NCBI GenBank assembly: GCA_045633505.1
Contig: JAZQYK010000060.1
Span: 1-23,001 of the forward strand
DNA length: 23,001 nt
From: Fimenecus sp045633505
Lineage (GTDB): Bacteria; Bacillota; Clostridia; Oscillospirales; Acutalibacteraceae
Direction: 5' to 3'
The first letter of the stretch is position 1; every line of letters begins with the position of its first letter. A program made the position numbers and the translations under genes. Below are positions 15,253 through 22,388 of this stretch, in pieces. Under the pieces are notes generated by a model. That model was not told the DNA's origin and did not search any database. It was given only the letters and a program-made list of their open reading frames with translations.

Positions 15253-17537
15253 TATAATTTATTACGCTGAATTTTACCGCTGGTTGTTTTTGGAAGTTCA
15301 GTTCTGAATTCAACAATTCTCGGGTATTTGTAAGGCGCTGTACGGTCCTTAACGTACTTCTGAATTTCTTTTTTAAGCTCGTCAGTAGCTTCAGTACCCT
15401 TTGTAAGAACGATTACAGCCTTAACAACCTGACCGCGAACCTCGTCAGGTGCGGCACAAACGCCACATTCGAGGACGTAAGGCAATTCCATAATAACACT
15501 TTCGATTTCAAACGGTCCGATACGGTAACCCGATGACTTGATAACGTCGTCAACTCTGCCAACGTACCAATAGAAGCCGTCTTCATCTCGCCAAGCGGTG
15601 TCACCCGTATGGTAATATCCGTCGTGCATAACCTCGTCGGTCTTTTCTTTAGCTCTGTAATATTCAGTAAACAAGCCGCAAGGTGAACCGTTCTGAACGT
15701 TAATAACGATTTCGCCAACCTCACCTACCGAAACCTCGTTTCCGTCAGCGTCCATAAGTGAAACGTCATAAATCGGTGCAGGTTTACCCATTGAACCGAT
15801 TTTGTGAGATGCGCCCGTAAGATTACCGATAACCATTGTGGTTTCAGTCTGACCGAAGCCTTCAAGAATCTGAAGTCCCGTTGCTTTTTCAAATTGACGG
15901 TAAACCTCAGGGTTAAGCGCTTCGCCAGCCGTTGTCATGTGCTGAACTGAAGATAAATCATACTTTGAAATATCTTGTTTAATCATCATACGAAGCATTG
16001 TCGGCGGTGCGCAGAAGGTTGTAATCTTATATTTTGCAAACATTGGCAAAATGTCGGCGGCATCAAAGCGGTCAAAGTCATAAACGAAGGTTGCTGCCTC
16101 AGCAAACCACTGTCCGTAGAATTTACCCCACATTGACTTTGCCCAACCCGTATCGGAAATTGTGAAATGTAAACCATCAGGATTAACATTGTGCCAATAT
16201 TTTGCAGTATGGAAATGTCCCAAAGGATATAAATGATTATGTACTGCGGTTTTCGGATATCCCGTTGTGCCTGACGTAAAGAACATAAGTAACGGGTCCT
16301 TACCGCAAGGCGCATCGGCAGTACGCTCATAATGTGTACTGTAAAGTTTATATTCTTCGTCAAAACTGCGCCAACCGTCACGGTTACCGTTAACTATCAA
16401 TTTATTAACGAGTTCAGGACATTTTTCTGCCGCCAATTCTGCCTGACGGGCAGTATCGCCGTCAGCGGTACAGATAATTGTGCTGATTCCTGCTGATTGG
16501 AAGCGATATTCAAAGTCGTGCTCCTGCAACTGATTTGGTGCAGGAATTACGATTGCGCCAAGTTTGTTCAACCCAAGCACCGCAAACCAGAATTGGTAGT
16601 GACGCTTAAGCACAAGCATTACTCGGTCACCTTTTTTAATGCCTAATGATTTAAAATAGTTAGCACACTGGTTTGATGCCTTTTTCAAATCCTTGAATGT
16701 AAATCTGTTTTCAGTTTTATCATTACTGATATGTAGCATTGCAAGTTTCTTTGGCTTGTCTTCTGCTAACTTATCAATAACATCAAAAGCAAAGTTGAAT
16801 TTCTCAATATTCTTAAATTCAATCTTTGTTGGTGTACCGTTTTCATTCTTTGTAACATTAACATATTTACGATAAACACGGTCTTTTGTATCTGGATTTG
16901 CCTTTTTAGCTGCAATTGCACGAGTTGGTGTAAGCTCTGGAATTGGCTCACCTGTCGGATTAAGAACAATTGCATAAAACACGCAATCCTGACCATTAAC
17001 CGCAATCATACCGTGAGGAGTGTCACTATCATAATAAATGCTGTCACCAGGTCCTAAAATTTCCTGATGCTCACCAATCTGCACAAGCAAGCTACCCTCA
17101 ACAACGATGTCACATTCCTGACCCTCATGAGTTGTAAGCTCAATTTCCTTCTGTTCAGCCTCCGCATCATATTTACACTTAACGTACAACGGCTCTGCAA
17201 TTCTGTTTTGGAAAGCGTAAGCCAAGTTGTAATAAGTCATACCGTGAGCTTCATTAACCTCTTGTCCGGCTTCTTTTCTCGTAACTGTAAAGGATTTAAG
17301 ATTTGGACTGTAACCCTCAATAATTTCAGTAACGTTGACACCGAAAACCAAAGCGCAACGATAAATAAAGGCAAAGTTCAAATCCCCGTTACCGTTTTCG
17401 CAGTTTTTGTATTCCTCAGCTGTGACACCTGTTTTTGCCGCCATTTCTTCAATGGTGTAGTTTTCGATTTCACGAAGCTCACGAATACGCCGTGCCATTT
17501 CCTGAATTTTGTAGTCTAAACTTGTTATGTGTTCCAT
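15252..17537 (-). CDS. XRE-HTH / cupin / acyl-CoA ligase fusion, paralogue under Val T-box
   Basis: A 761-residue three-domain protein. Residues 10-75 form an XRE-type helix-turn-helix (ARRIRELREIENYTIEEMAA, then GVTAEEYKNCENG). Residues about 130-195 are a cupin barrel (THEGQECDIVVEGSL, then GDSIYYDSDTPHGM with His175). Residues 245-761 are an AMP-forming acyl-CoA synthetase of the medium-chain (MACS) type: FFTSGTTGYPK (419-429), GFGQTE, YYHTGDTAWRDEDG, YVGRVDDVIKSSGYRIGPFE and the lysine K755 in SGKIQ. The start is the ATG at 17537, with GGAG nine bases upstream. Longer starts, including a GTG at 17633, run into the T-box terminator and are not credible. Being first in the Val T-box operon with the VOR genes, it may activate isobutyrate (inference). 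The C-terminus is almost identical to the paralogue at 17895-20162. Confidence 0.93.
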   Translation of the reverse strand: MEHITSLDYKIQEMARRIRELREIENYTIEEMAAKTGVTAEEYKNCENGNGDLNFAFIYRCALVFGVNVTEIIEGYSPNLKSFTVTRKEAGQEVNEAHGMTYYNLAYAFQNRIAEPLYVKCKYDAEAEQKEIELTTHEGQECDIVVEGSLLVQIGEHQEILGPGDSIYYDSDTPHGMIAVNGQDCVFYAIVLNPTGEPIPELTPTRAIAAKKANPDTKDRVYRKYVNVTKNENGTPTKIEFKNIEKFNFAFDVIDKLAEDKPKKLAMLHISNDKTENRFTFKDLKKASNQCANYFKSLGIKKGDRVMLVLKRHYQFWFAVLGLNKLGAIVIPAPNQLQEHDFEYRFQSAGISTIICTADGDTARQAELAAEKCPELVNKLIVNGNRDGWRSFDEEYKLYSTHYERTADAPCGKDPLLMFFTSGTTGYPKTAVHNHLYPLGHFHTAKYWHNVNPDGLHFTISDTGWAKSMWGKFYGQWFAEAATFVYDFDRFDAADILPMFAKYKITTFCAPPTMLRMMIKQDISKYDLSSVQHMTTAGEALNPEVYRQFEKATGLQILEGFGQTETTMVIGNLTGASHKIGSMGKPAPIYDVSLMDADGNEVSVGEVGEIVINVQNGSPCGLFTEYYRAKEKTDEVMHDGYYHTGDTAWRDEDGFYWYVGRVDDVIKSSGYRIGPFEIESVIMELPYVLECGVCAAPDEVRGQVVKAVIVLTKGTEATDELKKEIQKYVKDRTAPYKYPRIVEFRTELPKTTSGKIQRNKL

Positions 17538-17561
17538 AATCACATTCTCCATTCCGGGACG

Positions 17562-17849
17562 AAAAAAACACTCGTCCCAAAGCTTATGACTTTGAGACGA
17601 GTGACGAATATCTCGTTGCACCCGTGGTACCACTCAAATTGCGATTTTCACCGCCACTCAAGGTCTGACAACCTTTATGCCTTTACGCAGCAATCACGGA
17701 GAGGTTCTACTGACCCAAAGGGGCTTTCTTCCTCTCGGCTCGGAAGCTACAAACACAAAACCGAACCCGTATGAACTCACACCAACCGTCATATCTCTGT
17801 TTCCGTCGTTTTTTGTGCACTCTTCGTCAATGCCTTTAATATTTAATTG
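17562..17849 (-). promoter_or_regulatory. T-box riboswitch, probable Val (GUA) specifier
   Basis: Minus strand: Stem I with GACGGTTGGTGTGAGTTC apical region, T-box GAGTGGTACCACGGG (around 17634-17620), terminator ACTCGTCTCAAAG...CTTTGGGACGAGT with seven T (17602-17562). In lower Stem I, CACAAAA pairs with UUUUGUG and GAAG with CUUC; the loop's 3' side is UUUGUAG. The triplet before the closing purine is GUA at 17750-17748, valine. The leader is clearly homologous to the one at 20186-20457 (shared GTGATTGCTGCGTAAAGGCA). A one-base register error would read another residue, so the specifier is less sure than the class. Confidence 0.93.
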
Positions 17850-17855
17850 AATGGT

Positions 17856-17885
17856 ATTTTATCATAAACTCCATTCGTTTGTCAA
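17856..17885 (-). promoter_or_regulatory. Sigma-A promoter of the Val T-box operon, flanked by inverted repeat
   Basis: Minus strand TTGACA, 18 bases, TAAAAT. On the plus strand GAATGG (17849-17854) and CCATTC (17871-17876) form a perfect six-base inverted repeat bracketing the -10 box, a candidate operator. Confidence 0.78.
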
Positions 17886-17894
17886 CACATAATA

Positions 17895-20162
17895 TTACAA
17901 TTTATTTCTTTGGATTTTTCCGCTGATTGTTTTTGGAAGTTCAGTTCTGAACTCAACAATTCTCGGATATTTATAAGGAGCAGTATGCTCTTTAACGTAT
18001 TTCTGAATATCCTTTTTAAGCTCGTCAGTAGGTTCTGTACCCTTTGTAAGAACGATTACAGCCTTAACAACCTGACCGCGAACCTCGTCAGGTGCGGCAC
18101 AAACGCCACATTCGAGGACGTAAGGAAGCTCCATAATAACACTTTCGATTTCAAACGGTCCGATACGGTAACCCGATGACTTAATAACATCATCAACTCG
18201 ACCAACATACCAATAGAAGCCGTCTTCATCTCGCCAAGCGGTGTCACCCGTATGGTAATATCCGTCGTGCATAACCTCGTCGGTCTTTGCTTGGTCACGG
18301 TAATAACCTGCAAACAAGCCGCAAGGCACTTTATCAGAAATCTTAACTACGATTTCGCCAACCTCACCATCAGGTACTGCATTTCCGTCAGGGTCCATAA
18401 GTGAAACGTCATAAAGCGGTACGGGGATACCCATTGAACCGACCTTATGCTTACCGCCGAGAAGATTTGCGATTGTAAGAGTCAATTCCGTCTGACCGAA
18501 GCCTTCCATAATCTGAAGTCCCGTTGCCTTTTCAAATTGACGGTAAACCTCAGGGTTAAGAGCCTCACCTGCTGTTGTCATATGCTTGATTGATGACAAA
18601 TCGTATTTTGAAATATCCTGCTTAACCATCATACGAAGCATTGTTGGTGGTGCACAGAAGGTTGTAATCTGATATTTCGCGAACATTGGCAAGATGTCTG
18701 CTGCATCAAAGCGGTCAAAGTCATAAGTGAATACTGCACCCTCACATAACCATTGTCCGTAGAGTTTACCCCAAAGAGCTTTACCCCAACCCGTATCGGA
18801 AATTGTGAAATGCAAACCGTTATCACTTACACCGTGCCAGTATTTTGCCGTTATATAATGTCCTAATGGATATGTATATTTGTGTGCTGCGATTTTTGGA
18901 TAACCAGTTGTGCCTGATGTAAAGAACATAAGCATCAAATCGTCACCGCAAGGAGTTTCGCTTGTTCGATAATAATGAGCGCTGTAAAGCGGGAATTCCT
19001 CATCGAAATTATTCCAACCCTCACGATTTCCGCCAACAAGGATTTTCGTTGTAAGCGTTGGACAAGTTTTCTGTGCTTCATCAACGTGAGAAGCAATACC
19101 GTCGTCAGCCGTACACACGATTGCGCTGACACCTGCCGCATTAAAGCGGTATTCCAAGTCGTGCACCTGCAACTGATGAGTAGCAGGAATAACAATTGCA
19201 CCGAGCTTGTGAAGACCTAATACTGCAAACCAGAATTGATAGTGACGCTTGAGAACAAGCATAACTCTGTCGCCTTTTTTAATGCCCATTGCTTTGAAAT
19301 AGTTAGCACATTGAGCTGATGCTCGTTTCATATCGTTGAAAGTAAATCTTCTTTCAACCTTATTTTTATCAATATGAAGCATCGCAAGTTTATCGGGTGA
19401 TTTTTTAGCAATAGCGTCAACCACGTCAAAAGCGAAATTGAAATTCTTTTCATTGTTGAAATCAATTGCGGTTACACGGCCGTTTTCGTCTTCAGTAGTT
19501 GTGATAAAGTTTTCACTGACCAGATGCTTGTCACCTGAATGAGCAGAAACGATTGTGTCGCGGATTTCGGTCTCTTTTGTATCTTCGCCCGGAAGAACAA
19601 CCGCAACGAACAAGCAATCCTGACCGTCAACGGCAATCATACCGTGAGGGGTTGAGCTGTTGTAATAAATACTGTCGCCCTCACTCAAATATTCAATATT
19701 ATCACCAATCTGTATTTTAAGACGGCCACTCATAACAAAGTCAAATTCCTGACCTGAGTGCTTGGTTAAATGGATTGGCTTATTCTGTTGTTCTTCATTG
19801 TATTCATACTTAACCCAATAAGGCTCAGCAATCTTCTTTCTGAATTGAGGTGCAAGGTTTTGAATTTCAATGCCATCCTCCTGCGCCGTTGCCTTACCCT
19901 TTCCCTTACGGGTGATTGTATAAGATGACAAGTGAGCACTTCTGCCTTCAAGTAAAACTGTAATATCAATGCCGAAAATCTTTGCGCATTTGTGAAGAAA
20001 TGAGAATGGGAAATCTACTTCTCCGTTTTCGAAGCAGATGTATTCTTCAACTGTAACTTCAGTTTTCTCAGCCATTTCAGCCTGAGTGAAGTCAGCAATT
20101 TCTCTCATCTCGCGAATTCGTAATCCTACCTCTTGCAATTTTTTTGTTTCAACTGTTGCCAT
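17895..20162 (-). CDS. XRE-HTH / cupin / acyl-CoA ligase fusion, paralogue under Ile T-box
   Basis: A 755-residue paralogue of the gene at 15252-17537, same domain order. XRE helix-turn-helix at 10-72 (GLRIREMREIADFTQAEMAE, VTVEEYICFENGE). Cupin at about 130-190 (KHSGQEFDFVMSGRLKIQIG, GDSIYYNSSTPHGM with His173). MACS-type acyl-CoA synthetase at 245-755 with FFTSGTTGYPK (413-423), GFGQTE (554-559), HTGDTAWRDEDG, and K749 in SGKIQ. AGGAGG lies eight bases before the ATG. It forms a single-gene unit with its own consensus promoter and T-box. With an Ile specifier, 2-methylbutyrate is the simplest substrate guess. N-terminal and central parts differ widely from the paralogue, while the last 130 residues are nearly identical. 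What the DNA-binding-type domain does on an enzyme is unknown; it may act as a trigger-enzyme regulator. Confidence 0.93.
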   Translation of the reverse strand: MATVETKKLQEVGLRIREMREIADFTQAEMAEKTEVTVEEYICFENGEVDFPFSFLHKCAKIFGIDITVLLEGRSAHLSSYTITRKGKGKATAQEDGIEIQNLAPQFRKKIAEPYWVKYEYNEEQQNKPIHLTKHSGQEFDFVMSGRLKIQIGDNIEYLSEGDSIYYNSSTPHGMIAVDGQDCLFVAVVLPGEDTKETEIRDTIVSAHSGDKHLVSENFITTTEDENGRVTAIDFNNEKNFNFAFDVVDAIAKKSPDKLAMLHIDKNKVERRFTFNDMKRASAQCANYFKAMGIKKGDRVMLVLKRHYQFWFAVLGLHKLGAIVIPATHQLQVHDLEYRFNAAGVSAIVCTADDGIASHVDEAQKTCPTLTTKILVGGNREGWNNFDEEFPLYSAHYYRTSETPCGDDLMLMFFTSGTTGYPKIAAHKYTYPLGHYITAKYWHGVSDNGLHFTISDTGWGKALWGKLYGQWLCEGAVFTYDFDRFDAADILPMFAKYQITTFCAPPTMLRMMVKQDISKYDLSSIKHMTTAGEALNPEVYRQFEKATGLQIMEGFGQTELTLTIANLLGGKHKVGSMGIPVPLYDVSLMDPDGNAVPDGEVGEIVVKISDKVPCGLFAGYYRDQAKTDEVMHDGYYHTGDTAWRDEDGFYWYVGRVDDVIKSSGYRIGPFEIESVIMELPYVLECGVCAAPDEVRGQVVKAVIVLTKGTEPTDELKKDIQKYVKEHTAPYKYPRIVEFRTELPKTISGKIQRNKL

Positions 20163-20185
20163 AAGCCTTTCCTCCTATGTAAAAA

Positions 20186-20457
20186 TAAAAAAATCGTCCC
20201 AAAACCTAATGTTTTGAGACGAATGTAAAATCATCCGCGGTACCACTCAAATTGTAGTTTTCACTACCCCTCAAGGTCCAACAACCTTTATGCCTTTACG
20301 CAGCAATCACGGGAAACGCCTACTTTCAAACGAGATTTCGGATTTCCGGCTCGGAAGTGATGGGCTTTTAGATTTTTGTTGCTGACTCACACCAACCGTC
20401 AACTCTCTGAAAACAAGACATCTAAACCGTCTTCGTCACAGCCTTTACTATTAAATT
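20186..20457 (-). promoter_or_regulatory. T-box riboswitch, probable Ile (AUC) specifier
   Basis: Minus strand: Stem I with CAGAGAG and GACGGTTGGTGTGAGTC, T-box GAGTGGTACCGCGG (around 20248-20235), terminator CGTCTCAAAAC...GTTTTGGGACG with T-run (20221-20186). Lower Stem I pairs UUUAGAU with AUCUAAA and GAAG with CUUC; the loop's 3' side is AGCCCAUCA. The triplet before the closing purine is AUC at 20361-20359, isoleucine. The class is certain, the specifier is by hand folding. Confidence 0.93.
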
Positions 20458-20458
20458 A

Positions 20459-20492
20459 GGTGTATTATAACACCGTAAAAACACAATGTCAA
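20459..20492 (-). promoter_or_regulatory. Consensus sigma-A promoter of the Ile unit, with palindrome over the -10 box
   Basis: Minus strand TTGACA, 17 bases, TATAAT: full consensus. The -10 box is centred in the inverted repeat GGTGT-ATTATA-ACACC (20459-20474), a candidate operator. A strong promoter behind a T-box gives high output when attenuation is relieved. Confidence 0.88.
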
Positions 20493-20500
20493 GTAATTTT

Positions 20501-21253
20501 TCAACTATTTTTTTCACATTTATATCTTGCTTTTCCTATGGTCTTTTTGCCATATTCAATAGCGCCTGCAGGGCAATATGAGATACAAGCAGTACAATGA
20601 GTGCAATTATTATTCCAAAGTGGCTTACCGTCTTGTATCTTTATATTATTCAAAGGGCATATTTTCTCACAGGCACCGCAACCCGTACATTTGTCGTCCG
20701 CATAAAAGTCTTTTGATTTCACAAACATAGGATAGAATAATATGTTTACAATGCTGCTCATCATTTTATCCTGTAACTTTGCTTCGGGGTTTGAAACCGT
20801 CTTGTTTTCAGCAATATTTCTTGTGACCGTTTCAATAATCGGTTGAGCCTTTTCAAAAATTTCTTCAATTTCACTCTCACTTGGAGAATTAAACATTAAA
20901 ATATAGTTTTCGGGCATAACCACCTGAGCCGTACCCATATAAGCAAAGCCTTTTTTCTCGCATAATTTTTCATTGTATTTTGCAGAGTTACCGATTTCAC
21001 TTCCGCAGTTCATTACAAACCATACTTTTTCAACGCCGATAAAATCAGTCTGCATAATCCAATTATGCACGGCCTTCGGTATTCTCCAGGCATAAGTCGG
21101 CACAACGAAAATCAGCCTACCCCGTACTTCGATTTCGCTTGTATCATTATTTTTCAGTTTGTCGTTAATACTTATTATTTCATCCGACAAGTCTTTTCCG
21201 ATTTGTTTTGCAATATATTTACTGTTCCCCGTTCCGCTGAAATATAAAATCAT
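20501..21253 (-). CDS. EFR1-type flavodoxin-ferredoxin protein
   Basis: 250 residues joining a flavodoxin-like domain to a bacterial 2[4Fe-4S] ferredoxin domain. The FMN phosphate loop FSGTGNSKYIA (5-15) opens the protein, and VPTYAWRIPKAV and FVMNCGSEIGNS are typical flavin-contact segments. Cys189, 192, 195, 199 and Cys217, 220, 223, 227 form two CxxCxxCxxxCP clusters. This matches the family annotated EFR1 ferrodoxin in anaerobes; the electron donor and acceptor are not established. The start ATG lies two bases after the tag stop, so it is the second gene of that operon. Although next to the Ile unit, it has a separate promoter, so a link with the oxidoreductase is speculative. Confidence 0.92.
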   Translation of the reverse strand: MILYFSGTGNSKYIAKQIGKDLSDEIISINDKLKNNDTSEIEVRGRLIFVVPTYAWRIPKAVHNWIMQTDFIGVEKVWFVMNCGSEIGNSAKYNEKLCEKKGFAYMGTAQVVMPENYILMFNSPSESEIEEIFEKAQPIIETVTRNIAENKTVSNPEAKLQDKMMSSIVNILFYPMFVKSKDFYADDKCTGCGACEKICPLNNIKIQDGKPLWNNNCTHCTACISYCPAGAIEYGKKTIGKARYKCEKNS

Positions 21254-21255
21254 TA

Positions 21256-21810
21256 TTATCCCTGCCCGTCTTTATGCATAAAACATTCTTTATCGTGAGA
21301 ATATATCACGCCGATTGCCTGTAAATATGAATATATAATTACCGAACCCACGAACTTCATTCCTCTTTGCTGTAAATCCTTTGAAACAGCGTCGGATAAA
21401 TAATTGGTCGTTTTTTCGGTTTCGTAAAGGATTTTCCCTTTTGTGAAAGTTTTTAAATAATCATAAAATGAACCGTATTCCAAAGCTATTGACCTGAAAA
21501 TTTTACTATTATTGATACTTGCATTGATTTTCAACTTATTCCTGATAATATCCTTATTGTTTATCAATTCAAGCACTTTTTCGTCATCATAATCGCATAC
21601 TTTATCTATATCAAAATTGTCATAAGCCGCTTTGAAACTTTCTCGCTTGTTGAGGACACATTCCCAAGAAAGTCCTGCCTGAAAAGACTCCAAAATCAGC
21701 ATTTCATAAAGATATTCATCATCAAATCGTGGCTTACACCACTCGTTGTCGTGATATTCAACGTATAATGGGTTGTTCAAGTTGCACCATTTACATCTTC
21801 TTTTGTCCAT
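21256..21810 (-). CDS. tag: DNA-3-methyladenine glycosylase I
   Basis: 184 residues. Excises 3-methyladenine from alkylated DNA, the first step of base-excision repair. Family blocks are present: RCKWC at the N-terminus, YHDNEW, LILESFQAGLSWECVLNKRESFKAAYDNFD, GMKFVGSVIIYSYLQAIG and SHDKECF. The N-terminal Cys/His and the C-terminal His...Cys correspond to the zinc-binding residues of E. coli Tag. The start is the ATG at 21810, preceded by CGGTGA. A GTG nine bases upstream is in frame, but its use would overlap the ribosome site. Cotranscribed with the EFR1 gene downstream. Confidence 0.95.
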   Translation of the reverse strand: MDKRRCKWCNLNNPLYVEYHDNEWCKPRFDDEYLYEMLILESFQAGLSWECVLNKRESFKAAYDNFDIDKVCDYDDEKVLELINNKDIIRNKLKINASINNSKIFRSIALEYGSFYDYLKTFTKGKILYETEKTTNYLSDAVSKDLQQRGMKFVGSVIIYSYLQAIGVIYSHDKECFMHKDGQG

Positions 21811-21842
21811 AAAAGTCACCGTTCATCGTCAGTTATACGTTG

Positions 21843-21871
21843 ATTATACCATCTGCAACGTATTTCAGCAA
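21843..21871 (-). promoter_or_regulatory. Sigma-A promoter of the tag operon
   Basis: Minus strand TTGCTG, 17 bases, TATAAT. The -10 box is consensus and the -35 partial; position fits a short leader before tag. The rest of 21872-21987 shows no further feature I can support. Confidence 0.65.
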
Positions 21872-21987
21872 GTCGTAATTGCGATAATCGGAGGTTGTGA
21901 GGTTTTTTGTATGCGTAGGGCGGAGTCTTCATTTTGCGCTTTGTTAGCCAAACTTAAATTAATCAGAATCATATTTACAAAAAACAC

Positions 21988-22016
21988 TTGATTTACGAAA
22001 CAAAACATAATATAAT
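21988..22016 (+). promoter_or_regulatory. Promoter of the tRNA-Pro gene
   Basis: Plus strand TTGATT, 17 bases, TATAAT, ending 19 bases before the mature tRNA 5' end, a normal arrangement for a stable RNA gene. Confidence 0.75.
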
Positions 22017-22035
22017 AATTAGGCGTTAAAAAAAT

Positions 22036-22111
22036 CGAGATGTAGCGCAGATGGTAGCGCGCCACGTTCGGGACGTGGATGCCGCAGGTTCGACTCCTGT
22101 CATCTCGACCA
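22036..22111 (+). tRNA. tRNA-Pro (anticodon CGG), CCA encoded
   Basis: 76 bases including CCA. Acceptor CGAGATG/CATCTCG with discriminator A108; D arm GCGC...GCGC with AGATGGTA loop; anticodon stem CCACG/CGTGG with loop TTCGGGA, so the anticodon is CGG and reads CCG (Pro); T arm GCAGG-TTCGACT-CCTGT. All stems pair perfectly. G after the anticodon fits the m1G37 of proline tRNAs. A terminator follows at once. Confidence 0.96.
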
Positions 22112-22121
22112 CAGCGAAAAA

Positions 22122-22146
22122 GGTACCCTTTAGGGTGCCTTTTTTT
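22122..22146 (+). terminator. Terminator of tRNA-Pro
   Basis: GGTACCCT-TTAGGGTGCC stem followed by a T-run, eleven bases after the CCA end. Confidence 0.85.
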
Positions 22147-22163
22147 GTTGTGCATTGAAAATG

Positions 22164-22175
22164 AGGAGTCGAACC
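22164..22175 (-). repeat. Inverted 12-nt copy of the tRNA T arm
   Basis: AGGAGTCGAACC is the exact reverse complement of tRNA bases 22087-22098 (GGTTCGACTCCT). Twelve exact bases so close to the gene are unlikely to be chance. It runs into a small hairpin AACCTT-ACG-AAGGTT. Confidence 0.6.
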
Positions 22176-22184
22176 TTACGAAGG

Positions 22185-22231
22185 TTTGAGCGTTAAGAAA
22201 ATGTTTCGGGGAAACATTTTTAGCGAAAAGC
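22185..22231 (+). repeat. 47-nt hairpin repeat, copy 1
   Basis: Begins TTTGAGCGTTAAGAAAATG and ends TTTTTAGCGAAAAGC. It contains the palindrome AAAATGTTTC-GG-GGAAACATTTT. Differs from copy 2 at two positions only. Between the copies is another hairpin (CACAA.GCAAAT...ATTTGC.TTGTG, 22232-22260). Confidence 0.8.
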
Positions 22232-22268
22232 ACAAAGCAAATTTCTCATTTGCATTGTGAAGCTATAA

Positions 22269-22315
22269 TTTGAGTGTTAAGAAAATGTTTCGGGAAAACA
22301 TTTTTAGCGAAAAGC
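22269..22315 (+). repeat. 47-nt hairpin repeat, copy 2
   Basis: TTTGAGTGTTAAGAAAATG...TTTTTAGCGAAAAGC, two mismatches from copy 1, offset 84 bases. It is followed by a further stem (TTGGCG...CGCCAA, with GAAATCC/GGATTT inside, about 22318-22355). Confidence 0.8.
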
Positions 22316-22388
22316 GATTGGCGGGTACCGAAATCCGTAGGATTTGGGTCGCCAAGCGAATAGTATGCAAGGCAAAGCCGCAGCAGAC

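Noticed and set aside
7187..20492. Catabolic branched-chain amino acid degradation locus
   Set aside because: T-box induction by uncharged tRNA would switch on degradation during starvation, which is contrary to sense; no dehydrogenase, transferase or kinase genes of a fermentation route are present.
21865..22233. 122-codon minus-strand frame containing DDRSRTCGIH
   Set aside because: It runs antisense through the tRNA-Pro gene; this peptide is a well-known artefact of translating tRNA complements.
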